Source: Gordionus sp. m RMFG-2023
Taxonomy: Eukaryota > Nematomorpha > Gordioida > Chordodea > Parachordodidae
Assembly: GCF_954871325.1 (NCBI RefSeq)
Contig: NC_088776.1
Location: forward strand, 61,218,954-61,282,953
Length of the DNA stretch: 64,000 nucleotides
Reading direction: 5' to 3'
In this document: positions 1 through 27,759 of the stretch, in pieces
How the letters are laid out: every line of letters starts with the position of its first letter
How positions within the stretch are numbered: the stretch's first letter is position 1
Made by a program: the position numbers and the translations under genes
Notes under the pieces: model-generated
Databases searched by the model: none
What the model was told of the DNA's origin: nothing
Seen by the model: only the letters and a program-made list of their open reading frames with translations

Positions 1-109
1 GCAATACAATAAGGATCGCAAAGTAGTCAATAATTTTTAAACGATTTATTTTTCAATATAATTTACCTGAATCCTTACACCTACTCTCCTTCTTTATAGT
101 TGCCTTAAC

Positions 110-311
110 AAACCCAGATGGTGGAATTCGTCCTATCGTTGTTGTTATTTCCTTTAAAAGGGTAGTGGCAAAGATAGTCATCTAAAGGATTAACGTTGAC
201 CTCGTCGCCTTTTCTCCCCACCAACTGGGCTTTGCAATTAAAGGAGATTGTGATATTATATCCCATTCCCATGGAATTTATGTCAATTCTAGTAAATGAA
301 GATAAGGTAAT
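110..311 (-). CDS. Possible exon of unidentified protein
   Basis: An open stretch of about 67 codons on the minus strand is clearly less AT-rich than its surroundings. It is bounded by a good acceptor (CACTTGCAG) and a possible donor (GTTAAG). It includes the residues KAQLVGRKGDEVNVNPLDDY and has three cysteines. I do not recognise the family, and it does not resemble the TMD2 segment expected next in the ABCC gene. It could belong to another minus-strand gene, be an odd insertion in the ABCC gene, or be a chance reading frame. Confidence 0.3.
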
Positions 312-1073
312 CTGCAAGTGAATACGCCTTCAACATTAATAGGAGTGACATTTTCCTTCCTGCTTTCTACTTTTTCCAACTTAATATCCTTTCCTTCTTA
401 ATTCTTCTATCTGCATGAGCACCACACGCCATAAAGCCTCGAGAGGGCATTAATTTGGGAAATATTTCACAAATTGTGAAATGAACACTTTTCTACGAAA
501 ACACTTATTTAATGTTGAGAATCATTGATGTTTTTAAATAAAAATATGAATGATATAGCTCGGATTCTGATCATATTCTCAAAACGCTAGATACTTGCGT
601 GCTGATTCTAGCTGCTATAAAGATGCCGAAAGAATTAATATATTATATAATTAAAATCTATTTATCAAATTCTTTAGGATGTTCTACAAATCGTATTTCA
701 TATATATGCAGCACTTGTTAAGCTCATAAATATATATCTTGTAAGATGAAATTCCTTCCTAATTAATCTGTTATAGCAATATAGATAAGTAATTTAATAT
801 AAATAGATGAAATTGTTATTAGCAAATTTTAGTTTCCAGTCACAATATTGAAGTAAATGTTTATTTGATTAATCAAAGGCAAACATTTTAATAGTTTAAT
901 TTAAATATCAATTTATTTTACTGATATAAATAGATAATATATATACTGATCACTTTTAAAATATTGACCATTTTAGTGTGTTTATGTATATATATATAAT
1001 ATTAAAAAAATGAATAGTATCTTGATTGACATTAAATTATAACTAGTATGACAAGGTAATTTTAATATGTTAC
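312..1073. other. AT-rich spacer or intron, no gene seen
   Basis: No coding similarity or clear repeat was seen. If the ABCC gene continues past the window start, this is its intron downstream of the exon ending at 1074. Confidence 0.5.
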
Positions 1074-16756
<15,683 letters not shown>

Positions 16757-17403
16757 CTGGTGTGGTTGGAAACGAAGTTGGCGAGTTAAAGAAGTAATTT
16801 TAACAATAATGTTAGGTAAAATTAGCCAAATCTTTCGGGTTTTTTGCATCAGCCTCATATTTAACAAGGTATAATAAATTTTGATATTCAAAAACATAAT
16901 ACTTAGTAAAAAAAAAAGATAGTTTAAAAACTAGAGCAAAAGTATCAAATAGTTTTAATAAATTGTTATTAAAAAAAATATTAGCATATTATAAAACATC
17001 GAAAATGATCAAAATTAAGATTATTTAGAAAAAACTTTGGGGTAGGGGAAGAGTAATTAACTTATTAAAAAAGAGGGGGGGGGGGCAACCATTTTGCCGA
17101 ATAATTTATTTATTTGTGTAAAGGGTTTGATTAATTATTTTTCCCCAAAAAAATATTCTATTTTTGAACTTTAGAAATAAGAAGAATTATTTATCATGGT
17201 AAAAATAATAATAATTGTGTATAATCATAATCTAAAAATAGGTCTGGTTTATATTTTAAAATACCTCGTTTCGAAAATAGATAAAAAAAAATTTGTTTTT
17301 TTTTAAAGTCATTTGAGTACAAATTTATCTATCAATTATTTTGTATATAATTTTACAAATAAAATATTAGTTAGACTGTCATTAAACTTAAACGTGATAT
17401 AGG
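16757..17403. other. AT-rich spacer upstream of ABCC gene
   Basis: No gene was recognised. The first exon and promoter of the ABCC gene should lie in or beyond this stretch, but I could not place them. Confidence 0.4.
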
Positions 17404-18638
17404 CAGGGTTGCCAGATCTCACGATTTCTTACCTAATTTTATACTTACTCACGTTTTCTCACATTTCACGCTTTTCTCACGTTTTTGGAGTAAATTAAAA
17501 TAATCACGCCTAGTCTCACACTTTTTCTTACGTTTTTAAATTTTTTCAAATATTTTTAAAAACAAATATAAAATTTTAAATTAATTTTATTTTGAATTTT
17601 ATATTGAAATATTTAAAAAAATTGTAGTATTTGTTAATGGTTCAACTAACCAATCATATATTTTTTAATTTATATTCATTTTTAAATTTATTTTAACATA
17701 GTTTATAATATTAAAATTAACATATCAAATTCATATTCATTTAATAATTACCTACCGACAATACAAATTCAATTTTTGGATAGTTTATCAAGTATAATAT
17801 GAATTTAAATAATAACTATTTGGATTTTATAAATCATATATTAAAACTAGTAAAATTTTAAATTAAATAAATTAATTATACATACACTCACAAATTATTA
17901 GTTTAATTTAATTTTAGATATTGCTAAATTATTTATGAAAATGTTCCTGAATCTAATTAATCAACTCTAACAAAATGTTTTTAGATATTTCATAATTTGA
18001 TTGTTAATTTAGCATCTAAGTTAAATTAAACTAATTATAATTTGTGAGAGCTTCCTGTATTTTTGATTTGCTAATCCATTCTGTAACAAGTTCAAGAAAT
18101 AGAAAAATGAGGGTTTAAAAGAAAAATTATAAATTAATTTTACTTAATTATTTCATAAAAATGATCCTGAATTAATCAACTCTAGCAATTAATGTTTTTA
18201 TATAATTCTTAATTTGTAGGTAATTTATATTCAGTAGGTCAGATTATTGTTTTTAAAAAATGCTAACTTATAATTTGATTTATTCTGTATCTATACCTCA
18301 TTATCTAAAAATTTAATATAATATCTATTTCTTGAACTTGTTTACAGAATGGATTTGCAAATTCAAAATATTTAAGGAAACTCTCACATATTATAATTAG
18401 TTTAATTTAACTTAGATATTGCTAAATATACAATCAAATTAAGATATATCTAAAAACATCAATTTCTAGAGTTGATTAATTAGATTCAGGACAGGAACAT
18501 TTTTATAAAATAATTAAATAAAATTTTTAATAAAGGTAATTTATATTCAGTAGGTCAGATTAAAATATTTAAAAGAATGCTAATTTATGATTTGATGTAT
18601 TTATTCTGTATCTTCTTAAAAACCTCATTATTTACAGA

Positions 18639-18723
18639 ATGGATTTTCAAATTCAAAATATTTCAGGAAGCTCATCCTCAACCTCAAGTTATAATTCTCA
18701 AGATGAAAAATTGAAATATAAAC
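18639..18723 (+). pseudogene. hAT transposase, first 28 codons
   Basis: MDFQIQNISGSSSSTSSYNS... begins after a CAG-ATG context. It reads in frame up to the 8-bp target site ATATAAAC, where the nested hAT is inserted. The frame continues on the far side of the insertion, so insertion happened while the gene was intact here. Confidence 0.75.
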
Positions 18724-20117
18724 CAGGAATGTGAACCCTTCGACAAAAAAAACGGGTCAGGGTCCGGTAATAAATTTAAAAAGGACCCGGGTCCAGGGTT
18801 CGGGTTCAGAGGAAACATAAAAATAATGACTCAAAATAAGACTTTTTTTCATTCATTTTTTTATTATACTTCAATATATACACATTTATAATTCGAAATG
18901 AGATAATTTATATTTTAAATATTTTATTCAATCGCACAATCATGATATCTTCTAAAATATCATCCTTCAGATTTCCACGTAAATTAGTCAACGATGAAAA
19001 TCCACGTTCCACGCTTACCTAAAATAGATAGTCATTTTTATAATACATAAATTATTGTACTTGTGTCGCCGGTACAGCCATGACGATTCTAGAAAAGGTA
19101 TATAATTCTGGATATATTGAAAAATTTTCCTCTCAGAATTTTAAAATGTTTGCATCTCTATTTATTTTCATAACTTCCGAGAACTTTTCTATTAAGGATA
19201 CAATAGATATTTTCTGCACCTTTTTATCAGATGATAATTTAATTTTTTTTCCTCTATCTAATAGTAAAATTTCGAGATCATCAATATCATTATCATTGTT
19301 ATCGCTACAACCAGTAGATATTGTTGTAACCACCAATGTATTGTAAATAATAGAGTTTTGGGTATGCCATAAATCTTCAAGATGGTCTATAGTCATTTGT
19401 TTTTGCTCACTACTTAATAAAACCTGATATCGCGGGTCTAAATATATAGAAGCATATATAACCCTATTTTATAAATATTGTTGCTCTCTTATTTTCGTAT
19501 TTTCTAATACTTCATTTGAAAAAGAACTTGTTAATCTCCCTAACTCTAATCGACATCTTAACCATATGCCATAAAAATCCGATAAACATAAATGTTCTGC
19601 TTGCACTCTTAATGTTGTTATTTTTAAAGGAACCAGCACAATAGTAAGCTCTTTTACTTGATTCCAATCATCTTCTGACATAATGATTTCACATGCTCCT
19701 ATTATAAAATCATTACAGAAATCTTTCAAACTTAATAATCGCTCTAGCATCATACATATATAGGACCAACGTGTTGTGCAATCTAAAATTGCCATTTACC
19801 TTTTCATGGATTTTAATATTCTAACAATTGTGGGACTTCTTAAATATTTTACAACATCCCTTGCTTTATCAATTATAGTTTTAAAGTGACTATTTTTTAG
19901 GGAGATTCCACGAAAAAAATTATAAAAATTTTACATTATTTTTTAAAAATTATAAAAATTTTATATTATTTTTTAAAAATTATATTTTTAAATTAATTTA
20001 AAAAAAAAATTTAAGTTAAAATTTTTTAGCACCCTGAACCCTTGGACCCTCCACTTTTTAAAAGGGTCCGGGTTCAGCCAAAATACGAGGGTCCGGGTTC
20101 ACATCCCTGATATAAAC
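18716..20117 (-). mobile_element. Nested hAT element with exact 8-bp target duplication
   Basis: The element is 18724-20109 (1386 bp). Termini are CAGGAATGTGAACCC and its inverse GGGTTCACATCCCTG, with GGGTCC/GGACCC motifs near each end. The target duplication ATATAAAC is at 18716-18723 and 20110-20117. The element keeps only the C-terminal part of its minus-strand transposase, so it is an internally deleted copy. Confidence 0.95.
18955..19795 (-). pseudogene. hAT transposase C-terminal remnant
   Basis: Minus-strand frames 19469-19795 and 19133-19396. DCTTRWSYICMMLERLLSLK matches the conserved hAT 'D..TRWNS...ML.R...L' block. It is followed by WNQVKELTIVLVPLKITTLR (hAT 'L.P....T..L') and a degenerate stretch with EVMKINRDANILKF. 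At least one frame break lies between the two frames (19397-19468), and the N-terminal half is absent. Confidence 0.8.
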
Positions 20118-21690
20118 AAACCAAAAAGAGGAAAATATATAAGGTAGGTTATAATAAAAGTTGGGAACAAAAATATGAATGGATAAATGAGCATTCAGGA
20201 TCGACTGTAAAATGTAGTATATGTGCATCATGCTTTTCAATAAGCCATAGTGGGGAGTATGATATAATCAAGCATATGAATTCTAACAAACATAAGCTGG
20301 TAAATGAACAATCTACAACCAATACTACTATATCATCATACGTAACCAAATATTCTAAGAATGAGACCTTGTGCGTTATTGCTGAAACAACATTCATATT
20401 TTCATGTGGCAGAACAAAAGGCTCGAAAATAATAAAAAATATTTTGGCACCTGAAACAAAGGCAAATATTATAAAAGATCTAAAAAACAATCATCCATTT
20501 TCAATACTAACGGATGCATCGAATAAAGGTAATATAAAAACATTTCCCTTATTACTTAGATACTACAACAAAAATAATGGAATAAATGTTAAAGTACTAA
20601 AAAAAATTTCGTCTGACAGTGAAACCTCTCAAGACATATCTAGATTTTTGCTAGAAAATTTAAAAATCGCTGGACTTGATATTTCTAATCTAACGGCCTA
20701 TTGTGCAGATAACGCTTCTGTAAACTTTATGAAAAATCAAAGTATTTGGACAGAATTGAAAAGTCATAATAATAATATTATACCAATAGGCTGTATATGC
20801 CATATTCTTCACAATTAGTTCAAAAAGGCCTTAATTTTTCTCAAATATGATATTGAGAGTATAGTAATAAAATTCTAAAATGAATTTAGCAACTCGACAA
20901 AAAGAGTTAGAATTTTAAAAGAATTGGTAGAATGGTGCGATTTAGAATGGTCAGAATTACTTCGCCATGTTCCAACACCCTGGTTTACATTAATCCCAGC
21001 GATTGAGCGGATGCTTAAGTATTTTCAACCCCTTAAAGAATATTTTTTTATCATTATCAGTAACCCCACCAATTTTGAAAATATTTTTTAAAGATGATTT
21101 TGCAGAGGCCTATTTAGGTGTTGTCCTTAACGTTGACACTTTAGTTAATAACATAAATTTACAATTGCAATCTGAAGATGTATTAGCAATATATATACAT
21201 GATCTTATCCTAAAATTAAAGAATTCATCAAATTTAAAAATTCAACAAAATTTTTATGGGAGCATTTTCTAAAAATATTTTACAACATAATAATGACGTA
21301 GAAAAGGCAATAAATTTCAATAATGAATCAAAGATATTTATAAAAAATATTATAGATTATGTAGAAAAACGTTATGATATAACAGATAATATAGGAAAAT
21401 ATCTTAGCCCTTATGACATTGGATAAATGTCCAGCATTTGAGCAATTACAAAAAATTATTATTAATTATAAAATACCAGATATAGATATAGATAGTCTCT
21501 TTGAGGAATATTCGCAATTTTATTCGTATTACGAAGAAAAATTATCAAAAAACAATCATAAATGCCCAAGAAAAATGGATGGATTTCCTCTGTTTATGCT
21601 TTAAATGAAGATACAATTTCCTTACATAATATTATTATATTATTCCAACGATTGAAAGAAATATACTAGACCCTACTTCATTGATATTTG
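20118..21690 (+). pseudogene. hAT transposase, main part
   Basis: Continues the gene begun at 18639. A zinc-finger-like block WINEHSGSTVKCSICASCFS followed by H..S..HK marks the BED/TTF-type N-terminus. Then come the catalytic-core blocks: FSILTDASNKGNIKTFPLLL and LTAYCADNASVNF (20276-20818). Later frames (21003-21272, 21413-21604) include WFTLIPAIERMLKYFQPLKE. A stop at 20816-20818 and at least two frame changes beyond it show that it is dead. The HAT dimerisation block is not recognisable. Confidence 0.8.
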
Positions 21691-21805
21691 ACCCCTCTTG
21701 ATTTTTATATTATTTTGATTCTCAAATTCAAATATAATCATTGATCTCTTAATATAATTAAATTTCTAATTATTTTTATGTTTTAAAAAATTGTCACATA
21801 AATAA

Positions 21806-22015
21806 AGTGTTGTTACATGACTCGATTTAACCGATCTTTAAAAAGTCAATATTTTGGCTAAATTAAATTATCCAAATTTGAAGAATGAACCCACTGTTGA
21901 CGTAAATATTTAGACATCTATTTTGGAAATTTCGAAGCGTAGGTAATGATATTTTGGTTAAAATCTTGATTTAGCCGTTTTGAAAAAAAAATTGTTAAAT
22001 AGAACCATCTAACAC
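21806..22015. mobile_element. Inverted-repeat MITE family, copy C
   Basis: Left AGTGTTGTTACATGACTCGA...CAATATTTTGGCTAA is inverted at the right (GATATTTTGGTTAAAATC, TTTAGCCGTTTTG, TTGTTAAATAGAACC). Same family as 4936-5384 but more diverged. Confidence 0.5.
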
Positions 22016-22981
22016 AAAATGGATTACACCCATAAGATCACCAAAATGTTGCATGCTAATATATTTATCCTATTTTTAAGAAAAGAGGTACTAGAAAAAA
22101 ATTTCTTAAATATCTGCATGCCACTTTTTACCACAAGAATAGACACGGTTCTAAAAGCAAAGGTAGAACAAATTTAATATAGCTGGGAGATAATATAGAT
22201 ATTTTAGCATATATTTTAATATTTAATAATTTAATTTATTTTGATTTTTGTTCATCGTATATATTTATAATAATAAGGATTATGAAAAAAAGAGTGTTCA
22301 TGATAATTTTTTTAAATTAAAATTTCAAATAAGCAAAAAACTGTTAGTTGATGTATAAGTGGGGTTGTAATTATTAAGTAGGTCCAGGCCTATTTTTTTT
22401 AAAAAAAATCGGTGTCAGTTGTTTGGACCTAACATTTTTGTAAAAAATTTAGGTCAGATTAAGTTTATTTTGAAACAAAATTGATATATTTTAAAACAAT
22501 TTGCCAGAAACAAGGCACCAATATTTTTTGATTTTCAATTATGTTAAATGTGAAAATATAAAAACTACATCGAAGAAAAAAAATTAATTTCTATATTTAA
22601 ACAAATTTGGGCTGGACCAGGCTGGCAAATAATTTTTATTTGGTTAGGTTATTAGGACAAATAAAAAAAAATTATTCAAGATTGAGCTGGCTTGGACAAT
22701 TTTTTTAAAAAAATTCTATCTACGGTTGAAAAATTATGCCCAATCCAGATTACTATATGCCATATGAGATCATGATATAAAAGGTTTTTGTTTTATATAA
22801 TACAAAAATTTATAAATATTACCCAAAAGATTAATTTTGTTTGCAATAAAAATACTGCCCATTTTTTATTAATTTACTGTGCTAAAAAAATACATAGTTT
22901 TAAAAAATATATATATATATTGTTAACTAAAAATTATTGTTATCAATTATTATATTTTGTATAATTAGCAAATTTTAATAT
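22016..22981. other. AT-rich spacer with degenerate GGCC-type repeat
   Basis: No gene. The region 22380-22740 contains repeated GGTCCAGGC / GACCAGGCTGGC motifs between A/T runs, like those at 8290-8760. It probably derives from an old transposon. Confidence 0.4.
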
Positions 22982-22989
22982 ATTTTGAA

Positions 22990-23865
22990 CAGGCTTGTTA
23001 ATCGATCCTTTTCAAAAGATCGAATCCCGATAACGATCTTTTGAAAAAAAGAGGATCAAAATACAGTCCAGGATCATTTTTTAAAAAAAGGATCGCGATC
23101 ACGCTGTATGTATCTATATCTTTTATCAATAAAATGAAAAAGATCATGATTCTCTTCAGAAAAAGGATCTTAGATACAGATACTAATATTCAGGCTTGTT
23201 AATCGATCCTTTTAAAAAGATCGTGGGATCAAAATACAGTCCAGGATCATTTTTTAAAAAAAGAATCGCGATCACGCTGTATGTATCTATGTCTTTTATC
23301 AATAAAATGAAAAAGATCATGATTCTCTTCAGAAAAAGGATCTTAGATACAGATACTAATATTCAGGCTTGTTAATCGATCCTTTTCAAAAGATCGAATC
23401 CCGATCACAATCTTTTGAAAAAAAGAGGATCAAAATACAGTCCAGGATCATTTTTTAAAAAAAGGATCGCGATCACGCTGTATGTATCTATATCTTTTAT
23501 CAATAAAATGAAAAAGATCATGATTCTCTTCAGAAAAAGGATCTTAGATACAGATACTAATATTCAGGCTTGTTAATCGATCCTTTTAAAAAGATCGTGG
23601 GATCAAAATACAGTCCAGGATCATTTTTTAAAAAAAGAATCGCGATCACGCTGTATGTATCTATGTCTTTTATCAATAAAATGAAAAAGATCATGATTCT
23701 CTTCAGAAAAAGGATCTTAGATACAGATACTAATATTCAGGCTTGTTAATCGATCCTTTTCAAAAGATCGAATCCCGATCACAATCTTTTGAAAAAAAGA
23801 GGATCAAAATACAGTCCAGGATCGACCATTTTTTAAAAAAAGGATCGCGATCCTTTCCTTATTTA
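22990..23865 (+). repeat. Tandem array of hAT terminus, 201/173-bp alternating units
   Basis: The terminal motif CAGGCTTGTTAATCGATCC recurs at 22990, 23191, 23364, 23565 and 23738. Spacing alternates 201, 173, 201, 173 bp; the short unit lacks 28 bp around CAAAAGATCGAATCCCGATC. The last unit is partial. The repeat is rich in GATC and imperfect palindromes. The basic higher-order unit is 374 bp. Confidence 0.97.
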
Positions 23866-23974
23866 AATTTCTGATCGATGCAAAAATTAAATAATATAAA
23901 AAATTATGGTATAAATTTATTGTGATTGAATAATATAATATAAGTATAACAAATTAGAATATATTTATTTATAA

Positions 23975-24354
23975 TTAAAATTAGCCTTTAATAATAAAAT
24001 TTTTTCTAAATTATCATCATTTAAACAACCACGTTTTTCGTTAAATACATGTTTAGCCTTACTAAACAAGCACTCCATAAGAGCGCTTGATGGTAAAGGT
24101 GTGTTATATTCAATAAATGTTTTTTTTTAAATTAACATAATTATTAAAAATATTCACTTAATCATCATTAGAATAAAAAAAAGTGACGAGTTTTTCCAAA
24201 AAGGGTATTGATTTCATCCATGCATTCATTTGAAGGATCTGCATATGGTTGACCCTGTACATTTTCTAAATGGGCAATTACCTTTTTTTTAGCAATAAAT
24301 TTTGTGGCAGATTAATAAAAGGCCTATAGAGCTTAAATTTTGGGTGAATTATTG
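23975..24354 (-). pseudogene. Outer hAT transposase, C-terminal dimerisation domain
   Basis: Minus-strand reading gives LASIIHPKFKL, then after a degenerate stretch YNTPLPSSALMECLFSKAKH and VFNEKRGCLNDDNLEKILLL. This is the conserved hAT C-terminal block (TPLPSSA..ERLFS...; L...N.EKLLLLK). Residues LASI abut the insertion site of the inner element. Confidence 0.88.
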
Positions 24355-24392
24355 ATGCCAATCAGGCGCGTACGCAGCGGGGGGGGGGGGTC

Positions 24393-25976
24393 TTGGAAAG
24401 TAATTTAAATGTGGTTTTAAATGAAATCAGGAACGGCAGACCAGAAATGGTAGAAACTTTGGAATGTAATAACGATGATCGTTTTGATATTGTGGAGAGA
24501 TCTGTAGTTATCCTCCGAGAATTGAAAGAAATAAAAGAAGTTATTAAGATTATATATCAAGATATAAATAAATTGGTTATTGCGAATAGTAATGGTAATA
24601 AAGGCCAAATATGTGGTCCGACATGGTCAAATGGAAAAAATATCTCCGTTGAAAAAAATGGTTTTTCTGGTAATAAGAAAATCTTAGAAGATTTGAAATG
24701 TACCCGCTGTGGGTATAAGGGTCACAAGGTAGAGACCTGTGTGGTCAAAAAACAAAATTTTCGTGAGGGATTTCCGTATTGACACTGAATTCTAATGTTA
24801 GAAAAATTTCTGGTACCAACACGAATAAATTTGAGGTTCTACAATCGAATTATGGTAAATCCCGTTTGTGTTTTAAATGTAACAAACAGGGACATGTAGC
24901 CATAAATTGTATCAAAAATTGACTATATGATTGCCAGTGTAATCATATAGTAAGTAGGAGATCGGGAGGTAGAAATAATAATAAAGTCATGCTGAAATGA
25001 GATATGATTCTCGTAAAAGCTGTGGTTTTAACAGAAATTTTTTTTATCCAGATGATAAAAATAAAAATAATGAAGATTCTAATAATTTTAAATGGGAGAA
25101 ATATCCTAAGAGTATTGTTAAATATTCCAATAAAAGGGATGTTAATACTTTCAGATGGAAAAAATATCCCAGTTATATTGCAAAAAAATATAGGAATATT
25201 GTTAATGAACCACTAAATTCCGAGTTGAATTTATGTTCAAATGTGAATTCTCATGAAACTGGTGTTTCAAATGAGATAAATATTGATCAGTCAATTCAAA
25301 TATATGAAATTTTAATGACTGAGCGATTAGTCGAACCTTGTCCTTGTCCGAGAGTTACTGTAAGAGTTGACTCTAGGAAAATTGACATGTTCGACACAGG
25401 GGCTAGCATTTCAATAATGTCTTGGAAAAATTATTATAAGTATTGGCCTGGGGCATACTTGAAAAAGAATCTATGTGCGTCAGACAATTTGACGGGTCGG
25501 AAATTGTAGTTTTGGGAAAAACTAAGATGGGAGTAATTTTCCATGATACCATATTTTTCCTAGATTTATGGGTAGTAAAGAAAGATGTGGAAACCATAAT
25601 GGGGTGGGGATTGGATTGTTCAGTTAGGTCCTTTCAATAATTATTGGAATATTTTTGCCATACATAAGGGTTGGGCCTTAAATGAGACTAAAAACAAAAA
25701 TATTGCTAATAGTGCTCGAGAAAATATTTATGAAATAGAAGGGACGGGAATTAACCGTAAAAGAAGAGAATTCAACCCTTAATTCTGATAGATATGTAAA
25801 TTCCACGGAATTAATGGTTGAGGACAATATTAGCATAAATGAAAACCCAATGGTTGCTATTGATAGTAATGAATTACATAAAATGCGCGAAGATATATCT
25901 CTTTTAATGAAGAGATATGAAATAATTTTCGAGACCAAGTTAGGATGTCTTCATGATTATCAAGTGGATGTAAAAT
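24393..25976 (+). mobile_element. Ty3-type gag-protease fossil inside hAT element
   Basis: A broken LTR-retroelement fragment without visible LTRs. Parts in order: a gag tail with a CCHC zinc knuckle (CTRCGYKGHKVETC), a second knuckle (CFKCNKQGHVAINC), an aspartic-protease region (DTGASISIMS), and the linker leading to reverse transcriptase (EIIFETKLGCLHDYQVDVK). The polymerase itself is missing. It has several breaks. The same knuckle sequence occurs in the minus-strand fossil at 32554-33842, so both belong to one family. Confidence 0.82.
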
Positions 25977-27070
25977 AAAAAGGTTCATGAGAAATACTCG
26001 ATTTTATTTTTAAGAATGAATCTTAAAAGTACTAATTAAACGGTTTATATCGTTGTCAGGGTTCAAAGTATTTGGTCATATTTTTATATTGTTCAATTTA
26101 TAAAAGTTTTGGTGGTCAATTTCGGTCTAATTAATGGTTCAAATTAGACAAGGGTTAAAAAATTGTTTGGTATGAGCTTGTACAAAAAATAAAAGAAACA
26201 AATTTTTGTATCTGCCAGATAATAGGGGCAATAAATTCATTTTTTTTAAATGAATAGAAAAGTTTTGTTTTTTTATCTTTTCTTGAATGAATAGAAAAGG
26301 TTTTTCAGGGTATTAAAAAGTTTTTGTTTTCAGAGTTGGTCGAAAAGTTTTTTTTTGGTCGTGTTATGTTTGATTATTCACATTGATAAAAATTTATTTT
26401 TTCGATCGGCGGTGTCTGCCAGTTGTTATTTTTTTTTATCTGGTTTTATGTTGTAGCCAGACATAAAAGTATATATATATTTGTTGGAGAGAAAATACAA
26501 TATCGATTTAGTAAATGACTTTTTATCATGGTACTTCATAATGTGTATTGAAATAAGAATCTTAAACATGTGGTAAAAAAAATAATTTTTTTTTCTCTCC
26601 CAGCCCTTCTGTTGTATATTTTTTTTTCCCCTAACTTATTTTTATTGGAAGTTGCTTCTAATTTTGTTATTAGTGTTAAGGAATGAATAATACTGACCTG
26701 GGGATTCGCGTGACTGGATTAGTTGTGGATAAAAAAAAATTTTGTGGCATAAATATCATTAGTATTTATTTTTTTTCGGTCACTTACGATAATTTATTTT
26801 CTTTTATTTTTTTGTGTTTGTATTTCACTTATGTATTTTAATGATTTTGTTTTAAAAATAAATTAATTCTTATAAAATAATAAAAATATAAATAAATTGC
26901 CAAAATCACATGTGAAACGTATTCCCCATCATCAGACTCGTGTCAAGTTAATTATCAAGCCAATGCTCATGAATTATCGTTTACTCAACCTTTCGGAGCA
27001 ATGACAACCAAGCCCCGATTACGATGTATGACGTCAATGTAGACAAATAGAGATCAAATCCTTTTATGCT
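25977..27070. other. AT-rich filler in inner hAT
   Basis: Poly-T-rich sequence with no recognisable coding until about 26.9 kb. From there the GC content rises towards the ZIP9-like fragment. Confidence 0.45.
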
Positions 27071-27468
27071 ATGGGCATTTTATTCGGTGGGGCTACATTT
27101 CTCTACGTCGCCGCTTTTCACATCTTGCCAGAAACAGGCTTTTCGAAACATTCGCCTCATAATAATAACGTCAATCATTATTCCAAAACTCCACGAAGGA
27201 ATACCACAGTACCAACAATGATGAATTTAGGCATGAACATTCTTTATTAAGAATGGATATCGCAGACAAAAAAAAAATCGAAGTGGAAAACGAAGCAGAT
27301 GATTTGACAAAGATTTTATTATCACCGAAAAAACAACTTAATGTTAATGTTTAAAATAATATTAATGACGATTCTGAAATTGGATGTTTCAGGAAATATC
27401 TATTGTGCCTTTCGGGTTTGGTGTTTTCCATAGTTATATCCACTATCACAACGGATCATTCACGTTGA
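27071..27468 (+). pseudogene. ZIP9 (SLC39A9)-like zinc transporter fragment
   Basis: MGILFGGATFLYVAAFHILP followed by ETG matches the 'GTFLYVATVHVLPEVGG' helix of ZIP9-family transporters. After a stop at 27247-27249 the frame shifts into a hydrophilic loop, with a further stop before the closing helix. The last part, CLSGLVFSIVISTITTDHSR then stop, resembles the final helix and His-rich C-terminus (GCLIPLILS.GHQH). Only the C-terminal third is present and it is disrupted. The flanking repeats and lack of an intron suggest a captured or retroposed host fragment inside the inner hAT. Confidence 0.5.
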
Positions 27469-27573
27469 AAATTAGCTATTTTTTTGAAATATTTAAGGTA
27501 ATCCAGATATTATTGAAATTAATCAAATAAAATCGAAGGACTTTATAAAATTTTACTAATCTGTTATAGCAAT

Positions 27574-27759
27574 ATGGTAAAAAAAATAAAATGCTCAATT
27601 TCCAATAAGATTAAAAAAATCATAATCGGATTTTTAAAGAACCTTTTAAAATACGGTCACAAATTAATTGATCATGCAACACCGTTATATATCGATCATA
27701 CATTTTTTTTTGGATACATGCCATTGGCCCATAAAGGGGTGGCATGTCGTAAATTATAA
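27574..27759 (+). other. Unidentified 61-codon open frame in inner hAT
   Basis: It starts basic, then runs LLKYGHKLIDHATPLYIDHT and FFFGYMPLAHKGVACRKL. The second half looks protein-like (ordered, less AT-biased). I do not recognise a family. It may be another captured fragment. Confidence 0.25.

Larger units (their letters stand above)
17404..21690 (+). mobile_element. hAT element with BED-like finger transposase, interrupted
   Basis: CAGGGTTGCCAGATCTCACG at 17404 looks like a hAT left terminus. The 5' region contains three copies of the transposase start (direct at 18349 and 18639, inverted at 18041-18095). Transposase coding begins at 18639, is split by a second hAT at 18724-20109, and resumes to about 21.6 kb. 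No right terminus or matching 8-bp duplication was found, so the right end is approximate. Confidence 0.65.
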
